This document shows, in pieces, positions 17,587 to 25,665 of a stretch of DNA of 64,000 bases. The position numbers were made by a program, and so were the translations under genes. The notes under the pieces were generated by a model. That model was not told the DNA's origin. It searched no databases and saw only the letters and a list, made by a program, of their open reading frames with translations. Position 1 is the first letter of the stretch. Each line of letters opens with the position of its first letter. The DNA is from Paludibacteraceae bacterium. Lineage in GTDB: Bacteria; Bacteroidota; Bacteroidia; Bacteroidales; Paludibacteraceae. The stretch spans positions 124,001-188,000 of the forward strand of contig JAFSKL010000009.1 of NCBI GenBank assembly GCA_017448985.1. The letters are read 5' to 3'.

Positions 17587-17647
17587 GCTCAAACCCAGAA
17601 CCTTCAGAACCGGAATCTGACACTCTATTCAATTGAGCTACGGGGCC
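17574..17647 (-). tRNA. tRNA-Arg (CCG)
   Basis: 74-nt cloverleaf: acceptor GGCCCCG/CGGGGTC with discriminator A, anticodon stem TCAGA/TCTGA with loop TTCCGGT (anticodon CCG), and T-arm CTGGG-TTTGAGC-CCCAG. No encoded CCA. It lies 55 nt downstream of the YugP-like gene with no obvious promoter between, so it may be co-transcribed with it. The shared hairpin leader precedes it. Confidence 0.95.
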
Positions 17648-17657
17648 GGCGCTTGCA

Positions 17658-17695
17658 GCGCTCTTCGGGCTGCAAACAAAGTTTACATCCCGAGT
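17658..17695 (-). ncRNA. Hairpin leader element upstream of tRNA-Arg
   Basis: The minus strand has CTCGGGATGTAAAC, loop TTT, then GTTTGCAGCCCGAAGAG; GUAAAC pairs with GUUUGC and CUCGGG with CCCGA(A)G. It is the same element as the one preceding tRNA-Cys. Confidence 0.6.
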
Positions 17696-17702
17696 TATGG
17701 GG

Positions 17703-18389
17703 CTATCTCCTGCTTCCTCCGAGGAGGATGAGGAGGTAATATATCAATGTTGCGAGGGACGACAATGCGGCTACGACATAGGTATATGCGGCACTATGGA
17801 GCGCATCGCTGGCCATCTCAGTCGTCTCGCGGTCGGTGATGCCGGCTTCCTGCAACCAGTTGACAGCCCGTTGGCTGGCGTTAACCTCTACCGGCAGTGT
17901 GATGAACGAGAAGAGGGTGGTAATAGCAAACAGTCCGACACCTATCGCCAACAGCTGCGGGAATGTGTTGATGGTCAACATACCGATCAGCAGTATCCAT
18001 GTCATCCAGTTGGACGCGAACGACACGACGGGCACCAGCGCCGAACGCATTTTCAGCGGCGCATAGGCGGTAGCATGTTGTACAGCGTGTCCGCATTCAT
18101 GTGCGGCAACAGCTGCAGCGGCTACATTGGCACCGTTGAACACATCCTCCGAGAGGTTAACCGTTTTGGTGGAAGGGTTGTAATGGTCGGTCAACTGCCC
18201 TTTGATGCATGTGATCTGCACATCAAAGATACCGTTGTCGTGCAGCATTTTCTCCGCTACGTCACGCCCTGTCATCCGCAGAGGCTCTTTCGCATACTTC
18301 TTGAACTTGCGTTCGAGGGACGACGAGACAAGCCAACTCGCCAAAGCGATGCCGATAAAAACGATCCAATATAATGTTGCTGCTGTCAT
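17703..18389 (-). CDS. YugP-like zinc metallopeptidase, membrane protein
   Basis: 228 residues of the YugP (zn_protease_2) family: N-terminal membrane helix (about 5-23), zinc motif HECGH (97-101, AAHECGHAVQHA), then further hydrophobic segments and a C-terminal membrane helix. A role in membrane protein turnover is plausible; the substrate is unknown. The Fur-like gene is 6 nt upstream, so the order acetyltransferase - fur-like - protease is probably one operon, with tRNA-Arg following. Confidence 0.88.
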   Translation of the reverse strand: MTAATLYWIVFIGIALASWLVSSSLERKFKKYAKEPLRMTGRDVAEKMLHDNGIFDVQITCIKGQLTDHYNPSTKTVNLSEDVFNGANVAAAAVAAHECGHAVQHATAYAPLKMRSALVPVVSFASNWMTWILLIGMLTINTFPQLLAIGVGLFAITTLFSFITLPVEVNASQRAVNWLQEAGITDRETTEMASDALHSAAYTYVVAALSSLATLIYYLLILLGGSRR

Positions 18390-18395
18390 AGTTTC

Positions 18396-18863
18396 TTACT
18401 TTCCACTTTTCTTCTTTTTCCTGCACACTTTGCATTCACCATAGACGACCAGCGAGTACTGCTGCAAGTTAAAATTCGAGTATTTGCGTTCGCGCACCAG
18501 CCTGTCAATGGCTTTGTCGTGGAACTCGGTCCGTCGTCCGCAGCGTTGGCAGACGAGCATCATCCTGACGGGGCTGCCGAGCACCAGTTCATATTCGGTG
18601 GCCGCATTTCCGCGTTGCCGCGTGGTGGCCCGCAGGATGTTCGCTTTGATGAACAGGTTCAACGCGTTGTACACCGAGCCTATGGATATACGTTCCGCCA
18701 CGCAAGCCTCTACCAATAGTTTGGCAGGGAAGGGTTGCGGCAAATCGCATATTTGTTTCAATATCATCTTTCGCACTGCCGAAGGCCTCAGCCCGTTCGA
18801 ACGTATATAAGCGACAAGGCAGTCTATGGCCAGGTTATATGTCTTGTCCGCTGCCACGATCAA
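18396..18863 (-). CDS. Fur-family regulator with degenerate metal site
   Basis: 155 residues: a winged-helix domain (about 10-85, with GSVYNALNLF) and a C-terminal dimerisation domain with the structural zinc cysteines C105/C108 (CQRCGR) and C144/C147 (CKVC). The usual His-rich segment just before the first cysteine pair (HHDH type) is replaced by VRMM, so metal or peroxide sensing by the regulatory site may be altered. The start codon is TTG and overlaps the upstream TGA stop (TTGA). Fur family membership is fairly sure; the signal sensed is not. Confidence 0.75.
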   Translation of the reverse strand: MIVAADKTYNLAIDCLVAYIRSNGLRPSAVRKMILKQICDLPQPFPAKLLVEACVAERISIGSVYNALNLFIKANILRATTRQRGNAATEYELVLGSPVRMMLVCQRCGRRTEFHDKAIDRLVRERKYSNFNLQQYSLVVYGECKVCRKKKKSGK

Positions 18864-19990
18864 ATCGCTTTGATGTACGCCCGATGCAGTTTGTGAATCT
18901 TATGGTCAAACTGCGTGAAGTTGGCAATGTTCTTGGTGTTCGTCTCCAATATGTTCGTCGTTTCCAAGCGCTTGATGCCGTACCGGTTGATGTACGGTAT
19001 CTGGTCCTGGAAGAAGAGCGCGTTGATGCCTTTGTCCTGGTAGTCCGGCCGAACGGCGATAAGCAGAAAACTGAACGCGTCCATTTTCTTGGCTTTGAGT
19101 GCTCGCAGCAGGTGGAACCAACCGAAGGGCAACAGCTTGCCGCCGCATTTGCGCAGCGCATCGGAGATGTCCGGCATTCCGAGACCGACGCCCACTATCT
19201 CATCTTTCTCGTTCACGACCACTGTCACGAAGTCGAAATTGAGCAGCGGGAAATACATATCTTTGTAGTAGTTCTTCTGCTTCTTGGTCATCGGCTGGAA
19301 GTTGTAGAGCTTCTGATAGGCCTCGTCGATGACGTCCATGTACTCGATGCCGTATTTGCGCACGAGCTCGCGCGAGTTCTTTATTTTGTCCACGCGCACA
19401 TGTGAACGCTCTTTGACGATGTCGGCAATGCGTTCGAGCCGTTCCGGACAAGCCTTAGGCGGATAAACCTGAATCTCTATCCAGTCGGCTTCTTTGGTCA
19501 AACCGTAGGCCTCGACATGCTTCACATAGTACGGATAGTTGTACAAGCTGGCCATCACCGCGGGGTACTCGTAGCCCTTGAGCAGCAAGCCTTCATGGTC
19601 AAAATCGGTGAAACCTACCGGCCCGTTCAGCCCGTCCATGCCACGCGCTTTGCCCCACTCGACCACCGTGTCCAACAGCGCTTTGCTCACCTCGAGATCA
19701 TCGATGAAATCAAACCAACCGAAGCGAACGTGCTTGTAGTTCCATTTCTCGTTGGCCTTGTGATTGATGATGCCGGCGATGCGGCCAACGGGTTTGTTGT
19801 CGCGGTACGCCATCCATAATTGATACTCGCAGACCTCCAGGGCGGGGTTGTGCTCCTTGTCGAAGCAGTTCATCTCGTCAAAGAACAACGGCGGGCAGTA
19901 GTACGGGCAGTCGGCGTACAAATCGTTAGCAAACTGAATGAATCGCTCCAGTTCGCGCTTCGTATGTATTTCCCGAATCTCGAGTGCCAT
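18860..19990 (-). CDS. GNAT-like acetyltransferase-fold protein
   Basis: 376 residues starting MALEIREIHTKRELERFIQ. Segments such as LWMAYRDNKPVGRIAGI and VVNEKDEIVGVGLGMPD resemble the beta4-beta5 strands of GNAT domains, possibly two tandem domains, with a C-terminal DYQDKGINALFF typical of acyl-CoA binding. The family is common in Bacteroidetes with no assigned substrate. The upstream in-frame Met precedes the predicted transcription start. Its stop overlaps the start of the Fur-like gene. Confidence 0.75.
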   Translation of the reverse strand: MALEIREIHTKRELERFIQFANDLYADCPYYCPPLFFDEMNCFDKEHNPALEVCEYQLWMAYRDNKPVGRIAGIINHKANEKWNYKHVRFGWFDFIDDLEVSKALLDTVVEWGKARGMDGLNGPVGFTDFDHEGLLLKGYEYPAVMASLYNYPYYVKHVEAYGLTKEADWIEIQVYPPKACPERLERIADIVKERSHVRVDKIKNSRELVRKYGIEYMDVIDEAYQKLYNFQPMTKKQKNYYKDMYFPLLNFDFVTVVVNEKDEIVGVGLGMPDISDALRKCGGKLLPFGWFHLLRALKAKKMDAFSFLLIAVRPDYQDKGINALFFQDQIPYINRYGIKRLETTNILETNTKNIANFTQFDHKIHKLHRAYIKAI

Positions 19991-20013
19991 AATTCTTTTT
20001 CCAAAAGCGGGTG

Positions 20014-20040
20014 CAAAATTACAACAAATATTTGGAATAT
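20014..20040 (-). promoter_or_regulatory. Promoter of the acetyltransferase-fur-like-yugP operon
   Basis: TAATTTTG (20021-20014, minus strand) followed by CACCC, about 24 nt from the start codon. Confidence 0.7.
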
Positions 20041-20124
20041 ACAAGGATTTTAACAAGAAAATGTAAAATTATTTGTATTTTTGGGTGCAAAATATAGAAA
20101 AAAATCATTTTTTTTCTTAAAAAT

Positions 20125-20155
20125 TTGCTCATTCCACAAAAAAGCCGTACCTTTG
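20125..20155 (+). promoter_or_regulatory. Promoter of the large modular secreted protein
   Basis: TTGCTCATTCCACAA then TACCTTTG (20148-20155). The message would have a leader of about 200 nt. Within 19991-20363 nothing else is seen except this promoter, the divergent one and a possible leader ORF. Confidence 0.75.
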
Positions 20156-20231
20156 CAGCCGAAATTGTGTATTGTGCATAGGTGCGTACACGCATACAAT
20201 AAAAGAAAAAATAGAAACATAAACATATACC

Positions 20232-20306
20232 ATGAATTTAATACTCACTAATCAAAATTCGTGTTTTTATTCTGCTCACTATTTGAAATTATTGAATTAT
20301 AAGTAA
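20232..20306 (+). CDS. Possible 24-residue leader ORF in the 5' UTR
   Basis: ATG to TAA encodes MNLILTNQNSCFYSAHYLKL and four more residues, inside the roughly 200-nt leader of the 1583-residue protein. No homologue is recognised. The AT-rich leader could contain such an ORF by chance, so this is only a candidate. Confidence 0.25.
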   Translation: MNLILTNQNSCFYSAHYLKLLNYK

Positions 20307-20363
20307 TTGTTTTCGTGTTGTATTTTTTAATTAACAATAGTATTAATCAAATCTCTAATTATT

Positions 20364-23300
20364 ATGAGAAAATTCTCTTTTCTATTAGCGCTTCTATGCG
20401 CGAGTGTGATGGGATTCGCCATTGATTGGAGTGGCTATGCTTGGATTGGCAACGGTTCGGGCAATGCAGCCTACACAGACAAGTTCAAAATGACTCTGGC
20501 TGAAGGTCAAGCTGTTGTAAACATTCAGGAACCGGGCTTTGCAACAGCTCCGGGTATTTACACGACATTACCTGCCGGAATCATCAGTTGCTCGCTGCCT
20601 GCCAGCGCTTATGACGTTCAGGGTGCGGGTATGATTCTGCATGTTGCTTACTTTACGGCACAGGAAACAGAAATTACCGTTGTACATGGTACCGGAACCG
20701 CTGTATTCACCGTTTATTATGCCGATGGCACTACCGGTGGCGGTGGTGGCGACCCGGATCCGGATCCCTATCCAGAACCCGCAGGTATTAACTGGAATGA
20801 TTATTCATGGATTGGCAACGGCTCAGGAAATGCAGCCTATACCGACAAGTTCAAAATGACTCTGGCTACAGGCCAAGCTGTTGTCAACATCCAACAACCG
20901 GGTTTTGCAACTGCTCCGGGTATCTACACCACTTTCCCTGCCGGAATCATTAGTTGCACGCTACCTGCCAGCGCTTATGATGTTCAGGGTGCAGGTATGA
21001 TTCTTCATGTGGATGCCTTTACCGCACAAGAGACAGAAGTAACCGTTGTTCATGGAACAGGAACTGCGGTATTTACCGTTTATTATGCGGATGGCACAAC
21101 AGGTGGCGGCGGTGACCCAGCTCCGACAAAGATTTATGATACCAACTTTGCGTTGGCAAGTCAAGGATCCAGTGCTACGGCAAGCAGCGGTAACGCATCG
21201 CTGGCCATTGACGGCGATGAAGGTACTCGTTGGGAGAGTGCTGCCGCTGATGGCGAGACATGGGATTTGGATATGGGTCAACTCCGTATCTTCAATACCA
21301 TTAAGATTTTATGGGAAGGCGCATACTGCAAGGAGTTTGAACTGACCTATTCTACAGATGGCGAAAGCTGGAGTCCGCTTTATACGGAGACCAATCTTAC
21401 TTCCGCAGGATGGCAACTTATTGAGTTGAGCGACGAAGTTACCGCTCGGTATATCCATTACAACGGTACATTACGTGCTACCGGTTGGGGACAATCGTTC
21501 TTTGAATTCCAAGTGTTGCTGCCTGGCGTTAGCGTTTTGACTTCTATTGATCTTACATCTCCGGCTACTATTGCACAAATAGGTGGCGCAGGTGTTGCTT
21601 TGACGGCACAGCCGAAAGATCAAAACGGTCAGAATATGGAAGCGGAAGTTTCTTGGGAGATTACTCCTGCTGCGGCTGGTCACATGAGTGGAAACACCTA
21701 TATTCCTGATCAAATAGGAAATGCAAGTATTCGTGCATATAATGGTGATGTATATTCGACAGCTGTGAGCATCATTGGCGTTCCGAGTGCAAACTTGGCA
21801 TTGAGTACCAATATTACAACTGATAACAAGATTATTGCCCAATCCGAATTTGCACCTAACGGAACGGATGCTTTCCATGCGGTGGATGGTAATATGGGTT
21901 CTATATGGCAAGGATCTCCGACAGCTGGTAATGTTGATGACTCGCAAGTATATGACTCGTGGTTTGTAGTTGACCTTGGTGCATACTATAACATTGCTCT
22001 GGTGGCTCTGCATTTTGAAGGTGCTTGCTCGGAACTCTATCATATTGACTTCTCGGCAAATAATGTAGATTGGAACTTAGGTTACAACCTCGTAGGTGCT
22101 GGAGGTATCAATGCACGTAACGACTATTGGACAGATTTGGATAACAACACCAAAGTACGGTATGTCCGTTTCTGGAGCACGAAAGCTGCTACCGGTTGGG
22201 GTATGAAGATGTATGAGTTTGAAGTTTATGGAACCACATGGGTAAGCGGTGATGAAGAGAAACCGGTTATGGGAACAGCGTCCCTCGTAAGCAGTACGTA
22301 TGACCAAGCTGTCATTGCGGTTACAGCAACAGATAACGATGAGGTTGCACGTTACCATGTAGTTGATGCTTCGAATGGTATTGATGTAAATTGCAACCCG
22401 GCAGCAGGAAATATTACCGTTACCGGTTTGACCCACGGAACAAACTACAACTTCACTATTACGGCAAAAGATGCAACGGGTAATGAATCCGACAATAGTG
22501 TGGTATTGCCGGTTGCTATTCCGTTCAATACTGGAGCTAACTTGGCATTGAATCAACCTTGCGAGGGTGGCTATTATGACAATAACCCTGCGGAGTCTGA
22601 CGACAAAGCCAATGACGGTAATACTAATACACAATGGACAACTTACGGAGCTCATGCAATTGAGTCGGATTGGTGGGTTGTTGATCTCGGACAGATTTAC
22701 AATTTGACGAATATCACTATTCTCTGGGGTGACCAATATGCCACCAATTATATTCTCCAAGCGCGTGTCGAAGCTCCGTCCGCAGCAGACAAGGCTAATG
22801 ATGCTGCATGGGTAACGCTGGCTACTGTAGCTGATGCAGCTGCTAGTGCAGAGAAATCGACTAACGTAAGTGGCGTTGGCCGTTATGTACGTTTCCGTGC
22901 ACTTGCACATACTGGTTTCATGCGTCTGAAAGAATTCCGTGCCTATGCATCCGGTGTAGCAGCAGTGGATACCGAGGCTCCGTCAATGACTTCCGCTTCG
23001 CTGGTAAGCAGCGCAGACACATATGCAGTAATTGCTGTAGCAGCTACCGACAATCAGGGTATTGCTAATTTCCACGTTGTAGATGCCGGCAATAGTTTCA
23101 ATGCTAATTTCGTAGCGGAGGCAGGCAATATCACCGTTACCGGTTTGGCTGGTGGTACGGCTTATAATTTGATTATCACAGCTATTGACTTCTTCGGCAA
23201 CGAGTCTGCAAACAGCAAGTCTGTAGAAGTAACTACAACTGCGCATTATACCGAGCCGCAAACGGCCGCTCCTGTACCGACTTGGCCCGCAGAGCAGGTA

Positions 23301-25115
23301 AAGAGCCTTTATAGCAATACGTATGACTTTGCTCCGGCAAGCATTAATAGTTATAATGAAGGTTGGTGGGCAGCTCCTGTAATGACAGAAGGTGACGTAG
23401 ATGAAAATACCTATCTGCACTATAATCTTGCAGCAGACGGAATGATAGGATGGCAGTATGGTGAGATCTCTGTAGCGTCGATGGAGAAACTGCACATTGA
23501 TATCTTCTCCTCCGGTTCCGGAACGCTGACTATTCGTCCGATTACTACCGGAGGTCCTGAGGTTAATAAGACGTTAACTCTTGTTGGACAACAATGGAAT
23601 TCGTTCGATATTGCGTTGACCGAGTTCCCCGGTCATGATTGGACAAAGCTATTCCAATTCGCGATAGAGCACTGGAATGCCGGAGGTTTAACAGGGGAGC
23701 ATATAAGTGTTGACAATGTTTACTTCTACCGTGAATCGGCTCTCGTGGATAGCGAGGCTCCGACGAATTTCTCGGCAAGCCGTGCAGAAGAGAGTTTCTT
23801 CTCTGTAAAGATTAATGCACAAGCTTCGGATAATAGCGGCGCTGTTATATTTACTGTAAAGAATGGTGATGATGTTGTAGCCACACAAAATGCCGTTTCG
23901 GCTGCTGCTACTGTCATTAATGTAACCGGTCTCAATGCAGGAACAGCCTATAACTTCAATGTCTATGTAGCAGACGAGGCAGGTAATACAATAGATCCGA
24001 TTGCAGTTGCAGCAACGACTAAGGCACTTCCGAGTGCTGCGCCAGTACCGACATTGGCTGCTGACATGGTTAAGTCCATCTACTCTGAGACTTACACTAC
24101 TGCTATAACCGGAGGTATTAACTTTAATGAGGGATGGTGGCAAGCACCGACTATTGCTCAAGAAAAATCTCTCGAAGGCAATAATGCACGTTACTATGGC
24201 GGTTTGAATACAAATGGTGTATTTGGAATTACTTGGAGCGGAGATCATAAGTTAGACGCTGCAGATTACCAAATTGTACATTTCCATATTTATCCGACAA
24301 ATTCTGCTACTATTGAGATTTATCCGGTAATCCAGCCGGAAGGAGAGTTCCACCGTACATCACAAACTTTGGTAGGAGGTCAATGGAATGAGGTTGTAAT
24401 TGACTACTCGGATAAGACTTTCGCTCCGTTCAATCAGTTTGGTGTTGTTTACACGAACGTATTAGGTGATTTCTTCATTGATAATCTCTTCTTTGAAAAA
24501 TCTCCGAACCTTGTTCGTGATGATTCTTGGATGGCTCCGGGTGAGTTGGGTACGATTTGTATCCCGAACGGAGCTATCGCCAAGGGCGGTGACATCTATG
24601 AACTGGTAGGAAAGAATTCTGAAGGCAAGATTGTCTTCGCTACCGTTCCGAACAACCAAATGACTCCTGGTAAACCGTACTTGTTCGAAGCAACAAGCAA
24701 CGCGATGAAGTTCTACTATACCGCGGAAGATGCGGTTGGAAATCCGGTTAATACGGGGGCTATGAAGGGTACATTTGCCGATATTACTCTTCCAGATACA
24801 GATTTGGGTATTAATGACTTAAGTGATATTTATTATTTCGCTGACCATGCTCTCTGGAGTTGCGCTGATATATCCACATTGAGTGTTCCGGCAAATCGTG
24901 CATACGTCAAACTGAGTGAAGTAGATAACATCGGTTCCTCGTCTCCTGCTCCGGGTCGTCGTTACATCACCATGGGCGTGAATGGTAAAGATGCAGCAAC
25001 AGGCTTCGACCAATTGAATGCTTCCGAGGCTCCGATGAAGATGATCATTGATGGTCAATTGTTCATCCTGCGCGGTGAGAAACTCTATGACGCAACCGGT
25101 CGCTTAGTTAAGTAA
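20364..25115 (+). CDS. Large modular secreted protein with F5/8-type (discoidin) domains
   Basis: 1583 residues with signal peptide (MRKFSFLLALLCASVMGFA). Order: two nearly identical about 105-residue units (about 22-127 and 146-250, each starting W-x-x-Y-x-WIGNGSGNAAYTDKF) joined by Gly/Asp/Pro linkers; a discoidin-like F5/8C module (SSGNASLAIDGDEGTRWES); a bacterial Ig-like segment; two more F5/8C modules (AVDGNMGSIWQG; KANDGNTNTQWTTY) alternating with fibronectin III-like modules; two related GWW-containing modules (MVKSIYSETY, VKSLYSNTY); and a beta-rich tail ending ILRGEKLYDATGRLVK. The layout implies a glycan-binding or adhesive surface protein. No catalytic domain was recognised. Confidence 0.85.
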   Translation: MRKFSFLLALLCASVMGFAIDWSGYAWIGNGSGNAAYTDKFKMTLAEGQAVVNIQEPGFATAPGIYTTLPAGIISCSLPASAYDVQGAGMILHVAYFTAQETEITVVHGTGTAVFTVYYADGTTGGGGGDPDPDPYPEPAGINWNDYSWIGNGSGNAAYTDKFKMTLATGQAVVNIQQPGFATAPGIYTTFPAGIISCTLPASAYDVQGAGMILHVDAFTAQETEVTVVHGTGTAVFTVYYADGTTGGGGDPAPTKIYDTNFALASQGSSATASSGNASLAIDGDEGTRWESAAADGETWDLDMGQLRIFNTIKILWEGAYCKEFELTYSTDGESWSPLYTETNLTSAGWQLIELSDEVTARYIHYNGTLRATGWGQSFFEFQVLLPGVSVLTSIDLTSPATIAQIGGAGVALTAQPKDQNGQNMEAEVSWEITPAAAGHMSGNTYIPDQIGNASIRAYNGDVYSTAVSIIGVPSANLALSTNITTDNKIIAQSEFAPNGTDAFHAVDGNMGSIWQGSPTAGNVDDSQVYDSWFVVDLGAYYNIALVALHFEGACSELYHIDFSANNVDWNLGYNLVGAGGINARNDYWTDLDNNTKVRYVRFWSTKAATGWGMKMYEFEVYGTTWVSGDEEKPVMGTASLVSSTYDQAVIAVTATDNDEVARYHVVDASNGIDVNCNPAAGNITVTGLTHGTNYNFTITAKDATGNESDNSVVLPVAIPFNTGANLALNQPCEGGYYDNNPAESDDKANDGNTNTQWTTYGAHAIESDWWVVDLGQIYNLTNITILWGDQYATNYILQARVEAPSAADKANDAAWVTLATVADAAASAEKSTNVSGVGRYVRFRALAHTGFMRLKEFRAYASGVAAVDTEAPSMTSASLVSSADTYAVIAVAATDNQGIANFHVVDAGNSFNANFVAEAGNITVTGLAGGTAYNLIITAIDFFGNESANSKSVEVTTTAHYTEPQTAAPVPTWPAEQVKSLYSNTYDFAPASINSYNEGWWAAPVMTEGDVDENTYLHYNLAADGMIGWQYGEISVASMEKLHIDIFSSGSGTLTIRPITTGGPEVNKTLTLVGQQWNSFDIALTEFPGHDWTKLFQFAIEHWNAGGLTGEHISVDNVYFYRESALVDSEAPTNFSASRAEESFFSVKINAQASDNSGAVIFTVKNGDDVVATQNAVSAAATVINVTGLNAGTAYNFNVYVADEAGNTIDPIAVAATTKALPSAAPVPTLAADMVKSIYSETYTTAITGGINFNEGWWQAPTIAQEKSLEGNNARYYGGLNTNGVFGITWSGDHKLDAADYQIVHFHIYPTNSATIEIYPVIQPEGEFHRTSQTLVGGQWNEVVIDYSDKTFAPFNQFGVVYTNVLGDFFIDNLFFEKSPNLVRDDSWMAPGELGTICIPNGAIAKGGDIYELVGKNSEGKIVFATVPNNQMTPGKPYLFEATSNAMKFYYTAEDAVGNPVNTGAMKGTFADITLPDTDLGINDLSDIYYFADHALWSCADISTLSVPANRAYVKLSEVDNIGSSSPAPGRRYITMGVNGKDAATGFDQLNASEAPMKMIIDGQLFILRGEKLYDATGRLVK
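20427..21113 (+). repeat. Tandem duplication of the N-terminal module
   Basis: Nucleotides about 20427-20750 and 20795-21113 encode two copies differing at few residues, both ending TVYYADGTTGGGG. The similarity at DNA level points to a recent duplication. Confidence 0.85.
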
Positions 25116-25159
25116 TTTTGACGGTTGAATGTTTAATGATTTAAGAAAGGATTTGAATT

Positions 25160-25306
25160 ATGAAAAAGATGTATAATCAACCGCAAACGGACATCTGCAA
25201 AATGCAGATAGAGTATTTGATGCTTAATCCAGTATCTGTCAATAACGGCGGTGGTGGAGGTGGTACAGCTCACGCACCTTCCCGTCATGGAGATATTATT
25301 GAGTAA
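25160..25306 (+). CDS. 48-residue peptide with a hexaglycine tract
   Basis: Encodes MKKMYNQPQTDICKMQIEYL, then MLNPVSVNN, six glycines and TAHAPSRHGDIIE. The MKK-x-Y-x-x-P start followed by a Gly-rich tail resembles small Bacteroidales proteins often found beside large secreted proteins. The function is unknown; a modified-peptide precursor or secreted peptide is possible but unproven. It is 44 nt after the modular protein and is followed by a terminator, so it is probably expressed with it. Confidence 0.65.
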   Translation: MKKMYNQPQTDICKMQIEYLMLNPVSVNNGGGGGGTAHAPSRHGDIIE

Positions 25307-25329
25307 TCCATCTTTAAGATGCAATAGTC

Positions 25330-25361
25330 AGAAGCCTGTCCGAAAGGATGGGCTTCTTTCA
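25330..25361 (+). terminator. Terminator after the Gly-rich peptide gene
   Basis: Stem AGAAGCC..GTCC / GGA..GGGCTTCT with loop GAAA, followed by TTTC. Between here and 25595 no gene was recognised. Confidence 0.8.
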
Positions 25362-25595
25362 TTACGCTGCCGAGCGTAACGCTTCGAGGCATAATGGAGT
25401 GGGGGAAAGAGTCAAAAAAGAATTCTGAACACGGTAAGACCACGGAAAGACTACCTGATGACCACTACACAACCATTACGAAACTTTACAAATATCGGAG
25501 CGAAGAATGACTGAGTATTGAGGCTAAAAATGGCGAAATATTCGGACAAAAAATAACAAAAATGCAGTTTTATGAATATTTTTTGGGCAAAATAC

Positions 25596-25626
25596 TTGCA
25601 CATATCAAAAAAAAAGAGTATCTTTG
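25596..25626 (+). promoter_or_regulatory. Promoter of the TPR/OmpA-like lipoprotein
   Basis: TTGCACATATCAA (25596-25608), a 10-nt gap, then TATCTTTG (25619-25626). Confidence 0.8.
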
Positions 25627-25665
25627 CACCCGAAATTGAAAAACAAACAATTTTTATTAATGCAT

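Noticed and set aside
17574..17647. Integrative element at tRNA-Arg
   Set aside because: Only 40 nt lie between the duplicated tRNA ends; no integrase or cargo.
20364..25115. Type IX secretion C-terminal domain on the modular protein
   Set aside because: The tail is a short motif without the full beta-sandwich CTD pattern; described as a possible tag instead.
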